Counted from the stretch's first letter, positions 1 through 8,843 are shown. The stretch is 64,000 bases of DNA from Streptomyces specialis (GCF_001493375.1 NZ_LN929897.1:228524-292523), one strand, 5' to 3'. Made by a program: numbers and translations. The notes: generated by a model from the sequence alone, not told the origin.

Positions 1-568
1 GGACGACTCCGCTCGCCGTGGCCTGGCGGACCAGGGCCGGGATCTGGACGCTGTCGCGGCTCGGGCCCCGGCCGTGGCCGTAGATCAGCGTGTTGCACAG
101 GACGCTGGAACGGACGTCCAGGTCGGCCGCCGCGCTCAGCACCAGGCGGTCGATCGCGACCCGGGCGGCCTTGTCCGCGGTGGGGCGCCAGGTCGAGCCG
201 GGGTCGTGCAGGGACTCGTCGAAGACCGCGTCGGACGCCTCGCCCCTGGCGTCGTCGCCGACCACGCTGGAGCCGCTGGTGTGGAGGAACGGCTTGCCGG
301 AGCCGGCCAGGCCGGCGAGCAGCGCCTCCACCGCGCCGCGGTGGTCGCTGTCCGCCGCGTTGATCACGGCGTCGGCCCGGCGCGCCCGCTCGGTCAGCAG
401 GTCCGCGTCGTCCAGGGTGCCGGTGACCGGCTCCACGCCGAGGGCGGTCAGCGCCTCCGCCTTCGGGCCGCCGCGGGTGAGGCCGCTGACCGTGTGGCCG
501 GCCCGGAGGAGCCGGACGGCCACCGAGCCGCCGATGTACCCGGTCGCGCCGGTGACGAAGACCTTCAT
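1..568 (-). CDS. NAD-dependent epimerase/dehydratase, 3' end outside window
   Basis: Extended short-chain dehydrogenase/reductase fold. The N-terminus, read from ATG at 568, is MKVFVTGATGYIGG, a Rossmann strand with the GxxGxxG nucleotide-binding loop at residues 7-13. Later segments (IYGHGRGPSRDSVQIP) resemble the sugar-epimerase-like subgroup that acts on NAD(P)-bound small molecules; the substrate cannot be told. About 189 codons are present and the C-terminal third runs off the window. It lies 20 bp downstream of the epimerase at 589-1515 on the same strand, so the two are probably co-transcribed. Confidence 0.85.
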   Translation of the reverse strand, partial: MKVFVTGATGYIGGSVAVRLLRAGHTVSGLTRGGPKAEALTALGVEPVTGTLDDADLLTERARRADAVINAADSDHRGAVEALLAGLAGSGKPFLHTSGSSVVGDDARGEASDAVFDESLHDPGSTWRPTADKAARVAIDRLVLSAAADLDVRSSVLCNTLIYGHGRGPSRDSVQIPALVRQATASGVV

Positions 569-588
569 CGGACTCCTCTCCCGATCCG

Positions 589-1515
589 TCAGGGGGACGC
601 CCGGTGTCCCTCGGCCATCTCCAGGAGGACCTGGTCCAGGGGCGTGGGCCTGACGCCGAGTACCCGCTCGGCCGCCTCCGCATTCAGCACCAGCGGACGC
701 CGGTCCAGATAGAGGATCTCGGGCAGCTCGGCGATGATCGAGTCGGCCCGGCCCGCCAGCGCGACCTCCTCGTCCGTCATCTCGCGCAGCTTCGGGGCGG
801 GGGGGCCGGTCAGCTCGGCCAGCCGCGCGGTCAGCTCCCGGGCCGGGGCGTGCGAGGTGGACGGCACGTGCCAGGCACGGCCGAACGCCTCGTCGGTCCT
901 GGCCGCCGCCACCATCGTGGCGGCGGCGTCGCCCGTGTACGTCCAGGCGTGCGGCGCGTCCAGATCCGCCGGGTAGGCGGCAGGCCGCCCGGCCAGTATG
1001 TCGTCGGTCACCATCAGGTTGTAGAGCGATCCCGCGCCCCGGCCCAGGTAGTCGCTGCCCCTGATCTCCGTGGCCCGCAGCCGGCCGGCCTCGTGGGCGG
1101 CCAGCGCGTCCAGCCACATCCGCGCCCGCACCCGGCCCTTGCGGGAGGTCGGCGCCGCCGGCAGATCGTCGGTCAGCGGGCCGTCCACCGGGCCGTACCC
1201 GTACAGGTTGCCCATCAGGACATACCGCGCCCCGGTGCGCTCGGCGGCGGTGATCGCCGCGTCGGACAGCGGCGGGAACATCTCGGGCCAGCGGTCGTAC
1301 GGCGGCATGGCGCAGTTGAACAGGGTGGCGGCGCCGGTGGTCAGCGCGGTCAGCCGGGCGGCGTCCGACGCGTCGGCGGCCACCCGTTCGACCGCCGGGT
1401 GGTCGGGGCCGCTTCCGCTCCGGGTGACGACGCGGACCCGGTCGCCGGAGGCGGCGAGCAGGCGGGCGACGCCCGAACCGATGGGTCCGGCGCCGAGGAC
1501 GACATGCGTGGGCAT
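589..1515 (-). CDS. NAD-dependent epimerase/dehydratase (NmrA-like), 308 aa
   Basis: Cytoplasmic Rossmann-fold protein of the atypical or extended SDR class. It opens with VVLGAGPIGSGVARLLAASG, a dinucleotide-binding GxGxxG at residues 8-13. Middle segments (NLYGYGPVDGPL around residue 105 and the RGSDYLG block) match the NAD-dependent epimerase group. The ATG at 1515 has an AGGAG Shine-Dalgarno 7 nt upstream, which fixes the start. It heads a two-gene minus-strand operon with the epimerase ending the window and is divergent from the GlxA-type activator at 1635, which is therefore the obvious candidate regulator. The substrate is unknown. Confidence 0.85.
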   Translation of the reverse strand: MPTHVVLGAGPIGSGVARLLAASGDRVRVVTRSGSGPDHPAVERVAADASDAARLTALTTGAATLFNCAMPPYDRWPEMFPPLSDAAITAAERTGARYVLMGNLYGYGPVDGPLTDDLPAAPTSRKGRVRARMWLDALAAHEAGRLRATEIRGSDYLGRGAGSLYNLMVTDDILAGRPAAYPADLDAPHAWTYTGDAAATMVAAARTDEAFGRAWHVPSTSHAPARELTARLAELTGPPAPKLREMTDEEVALAGRADSIIAELPEILYLDRRPLVLNAEAAERVLGVRPTPLDQVLLEMAEGHRASP

Positions 1516-1634
1516 GCGGGTGCTCCTGATCCGTGGAAGGGAGGGGATGAGAGGGAATATCCGGTGGCCAACTCTGCTTGCGCCGAAGAGGGTCCGACAG
1601 GGATCCGCGGGCCGATCAACCGGAGGTTCGGGCC

Positions 1635-2600
1635 ATGGCCGAGACCCCGCATCGCGTCGCCGTGGTCGCCGTGCCGCCCGTGACGACGTTCGACTTGTCC
1701 ATCCCCGGGCTCGTGCTCGGCGAGCCGGAGGTGGACGGCGGGCCCGCCTACGAGGTGCGCGTCTGCACCGCGCGCCCCGGTGTCGTCCCGGGGCTCGGCG
1801 GCCCCGACGTCGTCGTCCCGCACGGTCTGGGGGTGATCGCCGAGGCGGACACGGTCATCGTCAGCGGCATCGGCGAGCGCGGGGACACCGACGCCGGGGT
1901 GCTCGGCGCGCTCCGCGAGGCCGCCGGGGCGGGCAAACGGATCGCGTCGATCTGCTCCGGCTCGTTCGTCCTCGCCGAGGCCGGGCTGCTGGACGGCCGC
2001 GCGGCCACCACCTACTGGGCGCTGAGCGACGAGTTCCGCCGGAGGTTCCCGGACGTCGATCTGGTGGGCGACGTGCTCTACGTGGACGACGGGCAGGTGC
2101 TGACCTCGGCCGGTGGCTCGGCCGGGATCGACCTCTGCCTCCACCTGCTCCGGACCGACCTCGGCGCCACCGCGGCCGGGGAGATCGCCCGCAAGCTGGT
2201 GGCGGGCCCGATGCGGCCGGGGGCGCAGGATCAGGTGGTCCGGGCTCCGGTGCCGCCGGAGAGCGGGCTGTCGCTGGCCGCCACCCGGGAGTGGGCGCTG
2301 CGGCGGGTCACGGAGCCGCTGTCGCTGACGGACCTGGCCCGTCACGCCGGGACGAGCGTCCGCACGCTGACCCGCCGCTTCCGGGCGGAGACCGGGCTCA
2401 GCCCCCTCCAGTGGCTACTGCACCGGCGCCTGGACCGGGCGCTGGAACTGCTGGAGACGACGGATCTGCCGATGGAGCACATCGCTCACCGCAGCGGCAT
2501 CGGCACCGCCGACTCGCTGCGCCGCCACCTCACCCGCCGGACCGGCCTCACGCCGCGTGCCTATCGCGCCGCCTTCGGCCGCGCGCCCTCGGTGCGGTAG
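1635..2600 (+). CDS. GlxA family AraC-type transcriptional regulator, 321 aa
   Basis: Two-domain regulator. Residues about 5-190 form a DJ-1/PfpI amidotransferase-like sensor domain, with the nucleophile-elbow motif SICSGSFVLAEAG and its cysteine near residue 101. Residues about 215-315 form an AraC/XylS helix-turn-helix pair (LTDLARHAGTSVRTLTRRFR followed by MEHIAHRSGIGTADSLRRHL). The ATG at 1635 is chosen over upstream in-frame starts because GGAGG lies 8 nt before it. It is divergent from the two SDR genes at 1-1515, separated by 119 bp, which suggests it controls them. Family members respond to small nitrogenous or carbonyl ligands; the ligand here is unknown. Confidence 0.88.
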   Translation: MAETPHRVAVVAVPPVTTFDLSIPGLVLGEPEVDGGPAYEVRVCTARPGVVPGLGGPDVVVPHGLGVIAEADTVIVSGIGERGDTDAGVLGALREAAGAGKRIASICSGSFVLAEAGLLDGRAATTYWALSDEFRRRFPDVDLVGDVLYVDDGQVLTSAGGSAGIDLCLHLLRTDLGATAAGEIARKLVAGPMRPGAQDQVVRAPVPPESGLSLAATREWALRRVTEPLSLTDLARHAGTSVRTLTRRFRAETGLSPLQWLLHRRLDRALELLETTDLPMEHIAHRSGIGTADSLRRHLTRRTGLTPRAYRAAFGRAPSVR

Positions 2601-2799
2601 CCACGCCGCGGCGGGCCCGCCCGGGGAAGGGCGATCCGGGGAGGGAAAACCCGGCGAAGGAAAGGAAGCGGGAACGGGCAAGGGCGTCATCGGACTCTCC
2701 CGGTGGGGCTGTGGTGCCCTCCCAGGATCGGCCCCGGCCCGGCCCGCGCGCGTCCTTCTCAGGTCGCTTCCCGCGTCAGCACTTCGATGTACCCCGCGT

Positions 2800-3411
2800 T
2801 CACGCGCTGATCCCGGTGAGCAGCGTGTCGGCCAGCGTGGTGGAGAACTCGCGCAGCGGCGTCGGCGGCTCCTCCTCCCAGAAGCAGTGCAGGAAGGCCC
2901 GCTGGAAGCAGGCGCCCAGCAGCAGCGACGCCGTCGCGGCGGGGTCGGCGCCCCGGCTGATCCGGCCCCTGCGCCGCTCGCCGCGCAGGTAGGCGGTCAG
3001 CGCCCGGAGCAACTCCTCCGGACCGGTGTTCATCTCGCGCAGGGCCGCCCGGTGCCGCCGCAGCAGCGCCGGCTCGGCGAAGAGGGAGAAGGAGATCGAG
3101 CCGACCGACAGGTAGAACTCGACGGCGTGCTCGGCGATCTCCGCCAGGCACGCGGCGAGGGAACGGTCGCCCGGGTCGGCGGTCAGCTCCGCCAGCAGCG
3201 GGCCGATGTGCGGCAGCCGCTCCTGGAGGACCCGGACGAAGATCTCCTCCTTGCTGCCGTAGTGCTTGTAGAGCGCGGCCTCGGAACAGCCCGCCGCCTG
3301 CGCGATCGCCTTGGTGGTCGTGTGCACCAGGCCGATGGTGCGCATCAGCTCCTCGGCGGCGTCGAGGATGCGGACTCGGGTGGCGACGGGAGCCGGGGAC
3401 GGGAGAGGCAC
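2800..3411 (-). CDS. TetR family transcriptional repressor, 203 aa
   Basis: The N-terminal TetR helix-turn-helix is clear: residues 12-60 include RILDAAEELMRTIG and AIAQAAGCSEAALYKHYGSK. The rest is an all-helical ligand-binding and dimerisation domain with no assignable ligand. Thirty bases upstream of its ATG lies a 15-mer (3441-3455) that also occurs twice in the promoter of the next gene upstream, so the protein probably represses both itself and the cupin dioxygenase gene at 3609-4652. A strong hairpin at 3526-3589 separates it from that gene. The 199 bp between the GlxA gene and this stop hold nothing I recognise. Confidence 0.88.
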   Translation of the reverse strand: MPLPSPAPVATRVRILDAAEELMRTIGLVHTTTKAIAQAAGCSEAALYKHYGSKEEIFVRVLQERLPHIGPLLAELTADPGDRSLAACLAEIAEHAVEFYLSVGSISFSLFAEPALLRRHRAALREMNTGPEELLRALTAYLRGERRRGRISRGADPAATASLLLGACFQRAFLHCFWEEEPPTPLREFSTTLADTLLTGISA

Positions 3412-3440
3412 GCGGATTCCTTCCGGGCTGTACGGGTGGC

Positions 3441-3455
3441 GAGTGAATACTTACC
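3441..3455. promoter_or_regulatory. Putative TetR autoregulatory operator
   Basis: The 15-mer GAGTGAATACTTACC lies 30 bp upstream of the TetR start. It differs only in the central bases from two copies at 4699-4741 (GAGTGCTCACTTACC and, on the other strand, GAGTGTTTACTTACC). The shared GAGTG...ACTTACC pattern resembles operators of QacR/AcrR-type TetR proteins. Confidence 0.6.
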
Positions 3456-3464
3456 CACTTCACC

Positions 3465-3509
3465 GGAGATCAGCGAGCCGGAGATCAGCGAGCCGGAGAT
3501 CGGCGAGCC
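3465..3509. repeat. Three tandem 15-bp repeats
   Basis: The unit GGAGATCAGCGAGCC occurs at 3465-3479 and 3480-3494, and once more with one change (GGAGATCGGCGAGCC) at 3495-3509. The repeats are non-coding, between the TetR operator and the terminator hairpin. Function is unknown; replication slippage explains the pattern. Confidence 0.75.
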
Positions 3510-3525
3510 GGGGAACGGGGAGGTG

Positions 3526-3589
3526 ACGTTCCCCGTGCTCCCTCTCCCCGCCCCGGAGGCGAGGAGGGTCCCCGGAGCACGGGGAACGT
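3526..3589 (-). terminator. Terminator hairpin of the cupin dioxygenase gene
   Basis: A perfect 16-bp stem pairs 3526-3541 (ACGTTCCCCGTGCTCC) with 3574-3589, and CCTC/GAGG pairs further inside the loop. It begins 20 bp downstream of the stop codon at 3609. There is no U-tract, as is usual for Streptomyces terminators. Confidence 0.75.
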
Positions 3590-3608
3590 GTCCGGTGCGG
3601 CGGCCCGG

Positions 3609-4652
3609 CTACAACAGCGGGTCCCGCCGGGGCCGCTTGTGCAGGTCGAACCCGCCGGTCTCCATCAGCCGCGCCACCTCGCGCCCGGCCGGGGTGAGGG
3701 CGAGCGGGGAGCGGGTCTCCAGCATCCACGCCCGGAAGCTCGCGCCCGGTTCGCCCGCCGGGCCCTGCTGGGTGAGGCCCTTGGGGGTCCACATCATGGT
3801 TCCGGTCTGGTCGACCGCGCCGAAGGAGCCGGGGCCCCCGGCGTACAGGACCACCTCGTCGTAGTCGGCGTTGCGGTGGATGGGCGGGCGCTCGCCGCCG
3901 CGTCCGCCCACCGAGTGGAGGCGGGTCAGGTCCCGGTCGTCCGCCAGCAGGCACACCGGCCGGGCGTCCTGCCCGGTCCCGGCCCGGTGGACGTCCCGGA
4001 GGTTGAACCGCCGCACCACGGGCTCGCCGTCCGTCTTCAGGCAGGCCATCGGGTCGTAGTCGTAGAAGTACGAGGTCAGCTCGCGGCCGTGCCGGACGAC
4101 CAGCTCGAACTCGCCGTCGATCGCGGCCGGCGGGCCCTGCGGCGCGGGGATGTCCACGTGGCGGCGGGTGTCCAGCACCCGCGGCCGGTCCTCGGTGCGG
4201 AACGCCGGCGCCTCGTCGGTGACGACGACGATCTCCTGGAGCGCCTGGGTGATGGCGGTCAGCCGGTAGGTCACGGCCCGGGGGATGAGCACGAAGTCCC
4301 CGGCGCGCAGGTCGAGAACGCCGAAGTCGGTCTCCAGCCGGGCGCTGCCGCGCAGTACGTAGTGCAGCTCGTCCGCCGTGACGTTCCGGAGCGCGAACGG
4401 CATGGGCTCGACGCGCCAGTCGCTCTCCACGCTGACGCCCTCGCCGGTGAGCACCGGGACGGGCAGTCCGCGCCGCTCGTGCCACACGTCGTCGGCGAGG
4501 TGGTTGAGGTTGATCCGGTACGGGGCGTACGAGCCGCGCACGCGGGTGTAGGGCGGGGTGTACTGGTCGCGGTGGACGGTCGCCGCCGGTCCGGCCAGGC
4601 CGTTCCGGGTGTAGGACTCGACGTGCGGCCGGCGGGGCTCGTTCGACGTCAC
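3609..4652 (-). CDS. Cupin protein, homogentisate 1,2-dioxygenase-like, 347 aa
   Basis: Double-cupin protein related to the homogentisate 1,2-dioxygenase family, iron-dependent ring-cleaving enzymes. Visible hallmarks are the central cupin segments TADELHYVLRGSARLETDFG and LRAGDFVLIPRAVTYRL, and the C-terminal PIHRNADYDEVVLYAGG block, where His and Glu residues would bind metal. At 347 residues it is shorter than classical HgmA (about 430), so the substrate may differ. The start is GTG at 4652, preceded by GAGGAGG 8 nt upstream; an ATG at 4736 lies inside the operator and is rejected. Paired TetR-like operators upstream suggest repression by the TetR protein encoded downstream. Confidence 0.72.
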   Translation of the reverse strand: MTSNEPRRPHVESYTRNGLAGPAATVHRDQYTPPYTRVRGSYAPYRINLNHLADDVWHERRGLPVPVLTGEGVSVESDWRVEPMPFALRNVTADELHYVLRGSARLETDFGVLDLRAGDFVLIPRAVTYRLTAITQALQEIVVVTDEAPAFRTEDRPRVLDTRRHVDIPAPQGPPAAIDGEFELVVRHGRELTSYFYDYDPMACLKTDGEPVVRRFNLRDVHRAGTGQDARPVCLLADDRDLTRLHSVGGRGGERPPIHRNADYDEVVLYAGGPGSFGAVDQTGTMMWTPKGLTQQGPAGEPGASFRAWMLETRSPLALTPAGREVARLMETGGFDLHKRPRRDPLL

Positions 4653-4698
4653 GGCTGGTTCCTCCTCGAACCCGGACCAATGGGGGGAACGAGAGGTG

Positions 4699-4741
4699 GG
4701 TGAGTGCTCACTTACCCCTCTCCGGTAAGTAAACACTCACC
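4699..4741. promoter_or_regulatory. Paired TetR operators before the cupin gene
   Basis: Two 18-bp arms, 4699-4716 and 4724-4741, are inverted copies of each other with two mismatches and a 7-bp spacer. Each arm contains the 15-mer pattern GAGTG...ACTTACC seen upstream of the tetR gene. The element sits 47 bp upstream of the cupin GTG, where it would overlap the promoter. Confidence 0.65.
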
Positions 4742-4760
4742 CTCGCGGTCCCGCAAGCGG

Positions 4761-6092
4761 TCAGGCGGTCGCGGGCGACGCGCTCCCGCGCCGCTGCTCG
4801 ACCCGGGCCTGCCGCGTGGCGTACAGCGTGATCGCCGCCGTGATCACCAGGGCGGTCAGCCCGAAGGTCACCAGCCCCGGCCAGGCCGCCCGGTGGAAGA
4901 TCATCGCGCCCACCGTGCTGCCCAGGCTCGCCCCCAGGTAGTACGTCACCTGATAGAGCGCCGACGCCTGCGCCTTGCCCTCCGTGACGCTCCGGCTGAC
5001 CGAGCCGGAGGCGACGGCGTGGCCGAAGAAGAACCCGGCGGTGATCAGTACCAGACCGGCCAGCACCGGCACCAGGGACTCCGCCAGGCTCAGCAGCAGC
5101 CCGGCCGAGACGGTGGAGATCGCCGTGTACAGCGCCCCGCGCCGGCCCAGCCGTTCCATCAGCGGCCCGGTCGCGGAGGACGAGACGGTGCCCACCAGGT
5201 AGATGACGAAGACGGAACCGGTCAGCCCCGCCGAGAGCCCGAACGGCTCCTCCACCAGCCGGAAGCCGATCACCGTGTAGGTCGCGCTGAACGTCGCCAT
5301 CAGCAGCATGCCGATCCCGTACAGCCGCAGCAGCAGCGGCCGGGACAGGTGACCGGCGACCGTGCGCAGCACCACGCGCGGCTGGAGGGAGGCGGGGGTG
5401 AAGTTCCGCGCCGGGGGCAGCAGCGCCCGGAAGACCAGCGACGACAGCAGCGCGAGCACGGCCACCGCGCCCAGCGCGGCGCGCCAGCCGGCGCCCTCGG
5501 CGACCCAGCCGGTCAGTACCCGACCGGACATGCCGCCCACACTGTTGCCGGCGATGAACAGACCGATCGCGCCGACCGTGGCCCGGCCCGGCAGCTCCTC
5601 GGCCAGATACGCCACGGCGGAGGCGGGGATGCCCGCGATCGCCGCGCCCTGGAGCGCCCGCAGCGCGATCAGCGTCCGCAGATCGGGCGCGAACGGAATC
5701 ACCAGCGCCAGCGCCAGCGCCACGCCGACCGACGCCGTCATCATCTCCCGGCGCCCGAACCGCTCGGAGAGCGCGCTCAGCGGCAGCACCGCCAGCGCCA
5801 GCCCCACGGTGGTCGCGGAGACGGTCCAGCTCGCCGCGCCGGGGTCGGCCCCGTAGGCGGCGGCGATGTCGGGCAGCAGCGCCTGGGTCGAGAAGAGCAT
5901 CGCGAACGTGGCCATGCCGATGGCGAAGAGCGCGAGGTTGATCCGCCGCGCGGAACGGTCGGATCCGCGACCGGCGGCGGAGCAGAGGTCGGGCGCGGGG
6001 GAGAGGGCGGGCGCGGAGGAGTGGGAGACGGACGGGAGTTGCGCGGCGGAGGCCCTCGCGGTGGCGTGAGCCCCAGTAGATGCTGTGGGCAT
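4761..6092 (-). CDS. MFS transporter, YnfM/Bcr-type drug efflux, 443 aa
   Basis: Inner-membrane major facilitator with about 12 hydrophobic spans after a roughly 50-residue, Ser/Ala/Pro-rich cytoplasmic N-terminus. The loop 2-3 signature SERFGRREMM and its pseudo-repeat MERLGRRGALY are clear, as is the motif GRATVGAIGLFIAGNSVGG. It is closest in feel to the YnfM/AraJ-like proton-driven export group; the substrate is unknown. Divergent from the LysR gene at 6185, with a palindrome between them, so LysR control is likely. The long N-terminus suggests the start could lie further downstream. Confidence 0.88.
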   Translation of the reverse strand: MPTASTGAHATARASAAQLPSVSHSSAPALSPAPDLCSAAGRGSDRSARRINLALFAIGMATFAMLFSTQALLPDIAAAYGADPGAASWTVSATTVGLALAVLPLSALSERFGRREMMTASVGVALALALVIPFAPDLRTLIALRALQGAAIAGIPASAVAYLAEELPGRATVGAIGLFIAGNSVGGMSGRVLTGWVAEGAGWRAALGAVAVLALLSSLVFRALLPPARNFTPASLQPRVVLRTVAGHLSRPLLLRLYGIGMLLMATFSATYTVIGFRLVEEPFGLSAGLTGSVFVIYLVGTVSSSATGPLMERLGRRGALYTAISTVSAGLLLSLAESLVPVLAGLVLITAGFFFGHAVASGSVSRSVTEGKAQASALYQVTYYLGASLGSTVGAMIFHRAAWPGLVTFGLTALVITAAITLYATRQARVEQRRGSASPATA

Positions 6093-6127
6093 GCATCCAA
6101 CGTAGATCGCCGGGTTTCATGCGTCCA

Positions 6128-6144
6128 ATGCACGAACCGTGCAT
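6128..6144. promoter_or_regulatory. LysR-type operator palindrome
   Basis: A perfect inverted repeat, ATGCACG-AAC-CGTGCAT, lies in the 92-bp region between the divergent MFS and LysR genes. A near-direct repeat of CATGCATCCAACG (6090-6102) and CATGCGTCCAATG (6118-6130) flanks and overlaps it. Dyads of this kind are typical recognition sites of LysR proteins. Confidence 0.6.
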
Positions 6145-6184
6145 AATTGTTCCTCTCATGCATCAGCAGAGCTGAGGGGCGGAC

Positions 6185-7192
6185 ATGTCACCTCCTGGCA
6201 GCCAGGACGAAGTTCGGGTAACGGTCGTCACAGCGGGCCTGTCCCCGGACTCCTGGGCCGCGCTGCTCACGCCGCGCCTTGCCTGGTTCGCCGCCGTCGC
6301 CCGCCGCGAGCACCTCACCCGGGCCGCCCGCGACCTGGCCGTTCCCCAGTCCACGCTCAGCCGCGCCATGGCCCGGCTGGAGGCCGACCTCGGTGTCGCG
6401 CTGCTGGCCCGGCACGGCCGCGCGATCTCCCTCACCCCCGCCGGGCGTTCCTTCGCGCGGTTCACGGAACGCGCCCTCGGCGAGGTGGAACGGGCCGCCG
6501 AGGCCGTCCGAACCGACGCCGACCCGGCGGCGGGCAAGGTCGCGTTCGGCTTCCTGCACACCATGGGCCCGGAGACCGTCCCCGAGCTGCTGCGCGCCTT
6601 CCGCGCCGACCATCCGCGCGTCCGCTTCGCGCTGGTGCAGAGCTACGGCGAGGACATGATCGAGCGCATGCGTGCGGGCGAGCTGGACCTGTGCCTGACC
6701 TCGCCCGTCCCCGAGGCGCCGGACCTGGTCACCCGTCGTCTCGACGAACAGCGCCTCTTCCTCGTCGTCCCGGCCGACCACCGCCTCGCCACCCGCCGCC
6801 GGGTCCGTCTCGCGGAGGCCGCGGAGGAGCCGTTCGTCACCCTGGAACCCGGCTACGGCCTGCGGCGGCTGACCGACATCCTGTGCGAACGGGCCGGGTT
6901 CAGGCCGCGGGTGGCGTTCGAGGGCGAGGAGCCCGAGACGCTGCGCGGCCTGGTCGCCGCCGGGCTCGGCGTCGCGCTGCTGCCGCCGCCGACCATGCCC
7001 AGGCCCGGGGTCCGCGACCTGGCCGTCACCGCGCCCCGCGCGGTGCGGGAGATCGGCGTCGCGTGGATGGCCGACCGGCCCGACACCCGCCCGGTCGCCG
7101 ACTTCAAACGGTTCCTGCTCGGCCGCAGGGGCCGCCTGGTCGCCGCGCCCGGCAGGGAGCCCGAGCGGCGGGACGAGGGGAGCGGGCGGTGA
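6185..7192 (+). CDS. LysR family transcriptional regulator, 335 aa
   Basis: Standard LysR layout. A winged helix-turn-helix covers about residues 25-90 ([20 protein letters not shown] then [20 protein letters not shown]), followed by a periplasmic-binding-like effector domain from about residue 115. There is an N-terminal extension of about 25 residues before the usual start of the family. GAGGGG lies just before the ATG at 6185. Its GTGA stop/start overlap with the next gene shows translational coupling to the RipA-like membrane protein. It probably regulates the divergent MFS gene. Confidence 0.9.
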   Translation: MSPPGSQDEVRVTVVTAGLSPDSWAALLTPRLAWFAAVARREHLTRAARDLAVPQSTLSRAMARLEADLGVALLARHGRAISLTPAGRSFARFTERALGEVERAAEAVRTDADPAAGKVAFGFLHTMGPETVPELLRAFRADHPRVRFALVQSYGEDMIERMRAGELDLCLTSPVPEAPDLVTRRLDEQRLFLVVPADHRLATRRRVRLAEAAEEPFVTLEPGYGLRRLTDILCERAGFRPRVAFEGEEPETLRGLVAAGLGVALLPPPTMPRPGVRDLAVTAPRAVREIGVAWMADRPDTRPVADFKRFLLGRRGRLVAAPGREPERRDEGSGR

Positions 7193-7653
7193 CGGCGGCC
7201 GACCGGGAACGGGGCGAGGTCCTGGAGCTGTACAAGCTCGCCGTCGAGGCGGTGACGCGCGTCTCGGCCCAGCGCGGCGTGGCCAACGCCTTCTACCTGA
7301 CCGTCCAGACCGCGTTCGCCTCGGTGCTCGGACTCTCCCTCGCCACCCTGCGGGACACGACCTGGTGGGTCGCCCTGGCCATATCGTTCATCGGGCTTCT
7401 GCTGTCGGTGTCCTGGTGGCTCCAGTTGAGGGCCTACCGCCGGCTCAACCGGGCCAAGCTCGCCGTCATCCACGAGCTGGAGACCCGGCTGCCGGTGCGC
7501 CTCTTCACCGCCGAGTGGCGCGAGCTGGGCGGCGGGCCGCCGGAGGGGAACGGCCGCGGTCGCCTCCCGGCCGGGCTCGGCACCGTGGAGCAGATCGTCC
7601 CGGCGGCCTTCGGCGCGCTCCACCTCGTCATCGGACTCGGCGGCGTCCTGTGA
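7189..7653 (+). CDS. RipA family octameric membrane protein, 154 aa
   Basis: Begins with GTG at 7189 overlapping the LysR stop by 4 nt. The N-terminal block [25 protein letters not shown] is the recognisable signature of the RipA-like membrane protein family. It is followed by two hydrophobic helices (about residues 32-48 and 55-77), a charged region [18 protein letters not shown] and a third weakly hydrophobic C-terminus. RipA proteins form oligomers in the cytoplasmic membrane; their biochemical role is unclear. Coupling to a LysR regulator is unusual. Family assignment is from the pattern, not from a search. Confidence 0.7.
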   Translation: MTAADRERGEVLELYKLAVEAVTRVSAQRGVANAFYLTVQTAFASVLGLSLATLRDTTWWVALAISFIGLLLSVSWWLQLRAYRRLNRAKLAVIHELETRLPVRLFTAEWRELGGGPPEGNGRGRLPAGLGTVEQIVPAAFGALHLVIGLGGVL

Positions 7654-7681
7654 ACTGCCCGTTGCCGAGAAGACATGTGAT

Positions 7682-7693
7682 CTACGCGCGTAG
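7682..7693. promoter_or_regulatory. Nucleoside-catabolism operator, add copy
   Basis: Perfect 12-bp palindrome CTACGCGCGTAG. It lies between the expected -35 region and a -10-like TACAGT (7698-7703) that ends 6 nt before the adenosine deaminase GTG start. Identical sites precede deoC (17348-17359) and the purine nucleoside phosphorylase gene (20247-20258). The position suits a repressor that blocks RNA polymerase. Confidence 0.75.
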
Positions 7694-7709
7694 GGGCTAC
7701 AGTGCCGAC

Positions 7710-8843
7710 GTGACCCCGAGTGAGACACCGCCCAGCGAGGACCAGATCAGGCGCGCCCCCAAGGTGCTGCTGCACGACCATCTCGACGGCGGGCTGCGGC
7801 CCGCCACCATCGCCGAACTCGCCCGCGAACAGGGCTACGAACGGCTTCCCGAGACCGACCCCGAGCGGCTCGGCGCGTGGTTCCGCGAGGCCGCCGACTC
7901 CGGCTCGCTCGTGCGGTACCTGGAGACCTTCACGCACACCTGCGCCGTGATGCAGACCGCGCCCGCCCTGGCGCGGGTCGCCGCCGAGTGCGTGCTCGAC
8001 CTGGCCGAGGACGGCGTGGTGTACGCCGAGGTCAGGTACGCGCCCGAGCAGCACCTGGAGCGCGGCCTGACCCTGGAGGAGGTCGTCGAGGCCGTCAACG
8101 AGGGCTTCCGCGAAGGGGAACGGCTCGCCGCCGCCCAGGGCCGGCGCATCCGCGTGGGCGCCCTGCTCACCGCGATGCGGCACGCGGCCCGCGCGCTGGA
8201 GATCGCCGAACTGGCCAACCGCTACCGCGACCTGGGCGTCGTCGGCTTCGACATCGCCGGCGCGGAGGCCGGGTTCCCGCCCACCCGGCACCTGGACGCG
8301 TTCGAGTTCCTCAAGAGGGAGAACAACCACTTCACCATCCACGCCGGGGAGGCGTTCGGACTCCCCTCCATCTGGCAGGCGTTGCAGTGGTGCGGAGCCG
8401 ACCGGCTCGGCCACGGCGTGCGGATCATCGACGACATCGAGGTGGCGGAGGACGGCACCGTCACGCTCGGACGGCTGGCCGCCTACGTGCGCGACAAGCG
8501 GATCCCGCTCGAACTGTGCCCCACCTCCAACCTCCAGACCGGCGCGGCCGCCTCGTACGCCGAGCACCCGATCGGCCTGCTGCGGCGGCTGCGTTTCCGG
8601 GCCACGGTCAACACGGACAACCGGCTGATGAGCGCCACGAGCATGAGCCGCGAATTCACCCACTTGGTGGAGACATTCCAGTACACGCTGGACGACCTTC
8701 AGTGGTTCACGGTCAATGCGATGAAATCCGCGTTCATTCCTTTCGATGAACGTCTGGCGATGATCAACGACGTGATCAAGCCCGGATATGCGGCGCTACG
8801 CTCCGAATGGCTGTTCCTGCGAAACAGTTCCACACCGCTCTGA
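7710..8843 (+). CDS. add: Adenosine deaminase, 377 aa
   Basis: Zinc hydrolase that deaminates adenosine or deoxyadenosine to (deoxy)inosine in purine salvage. The metal-binding HDHLDGG lies near residue 20 and HAGEAFG near residue 213; a His in LGHGVRI and an Asp in NTDNRLMS complete the active site, and length fits the family. The GTG at 7710 is preceded by no Shine-Dalgarno but by a -10-like TACAGT 6 nt upstream, so the mRNA is probably leaderless. The CTACGCGCGTAG palindrome in its promoter links it to deoC and the nucleoside phosphorylase further on. The product inosine would feed that phosphorylase. Confidence 0.93.
   Translation: MTPSETPPSEDQIRRAPKVLLHDHLDGGLRPATIAELAREQGYERLPETDPERLGAWFREAADSGSLVRYLETFTHTCAVMQTAPALARVAAECVLDLAEDGVVYAEVRYAPEQHLERGLTLEEVVEAVNEGFREGERLAAAQGRRIRVGALLTAMRHAARALEIAELANRYRDLGVVGFDIAGAEAGFPPTRHLDAFEFLKRENNHFTIHAGEAFGLPSIWQALQWCGADRLGHGVRIIDDIEVAEDGTVTLGRLAAYVRDKRIPLELCPTSNLQTGAAASYAEHPIGLLRRLRFRATVNTDNRLMSATSMSREFTHLVETFQYTLDDLQWFTVNAMKSAFIPFDERLAMINDVIKPGYAALRSEWLFLRNSSTPL

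Noticed and set aside
4650-4736. ATG at 4736 as start of the cupin gene
   Set aside because: It lies within the operator repeat, and GTG at 4652 has a strong GAGGAGG ribosome site and starts the conserved region.
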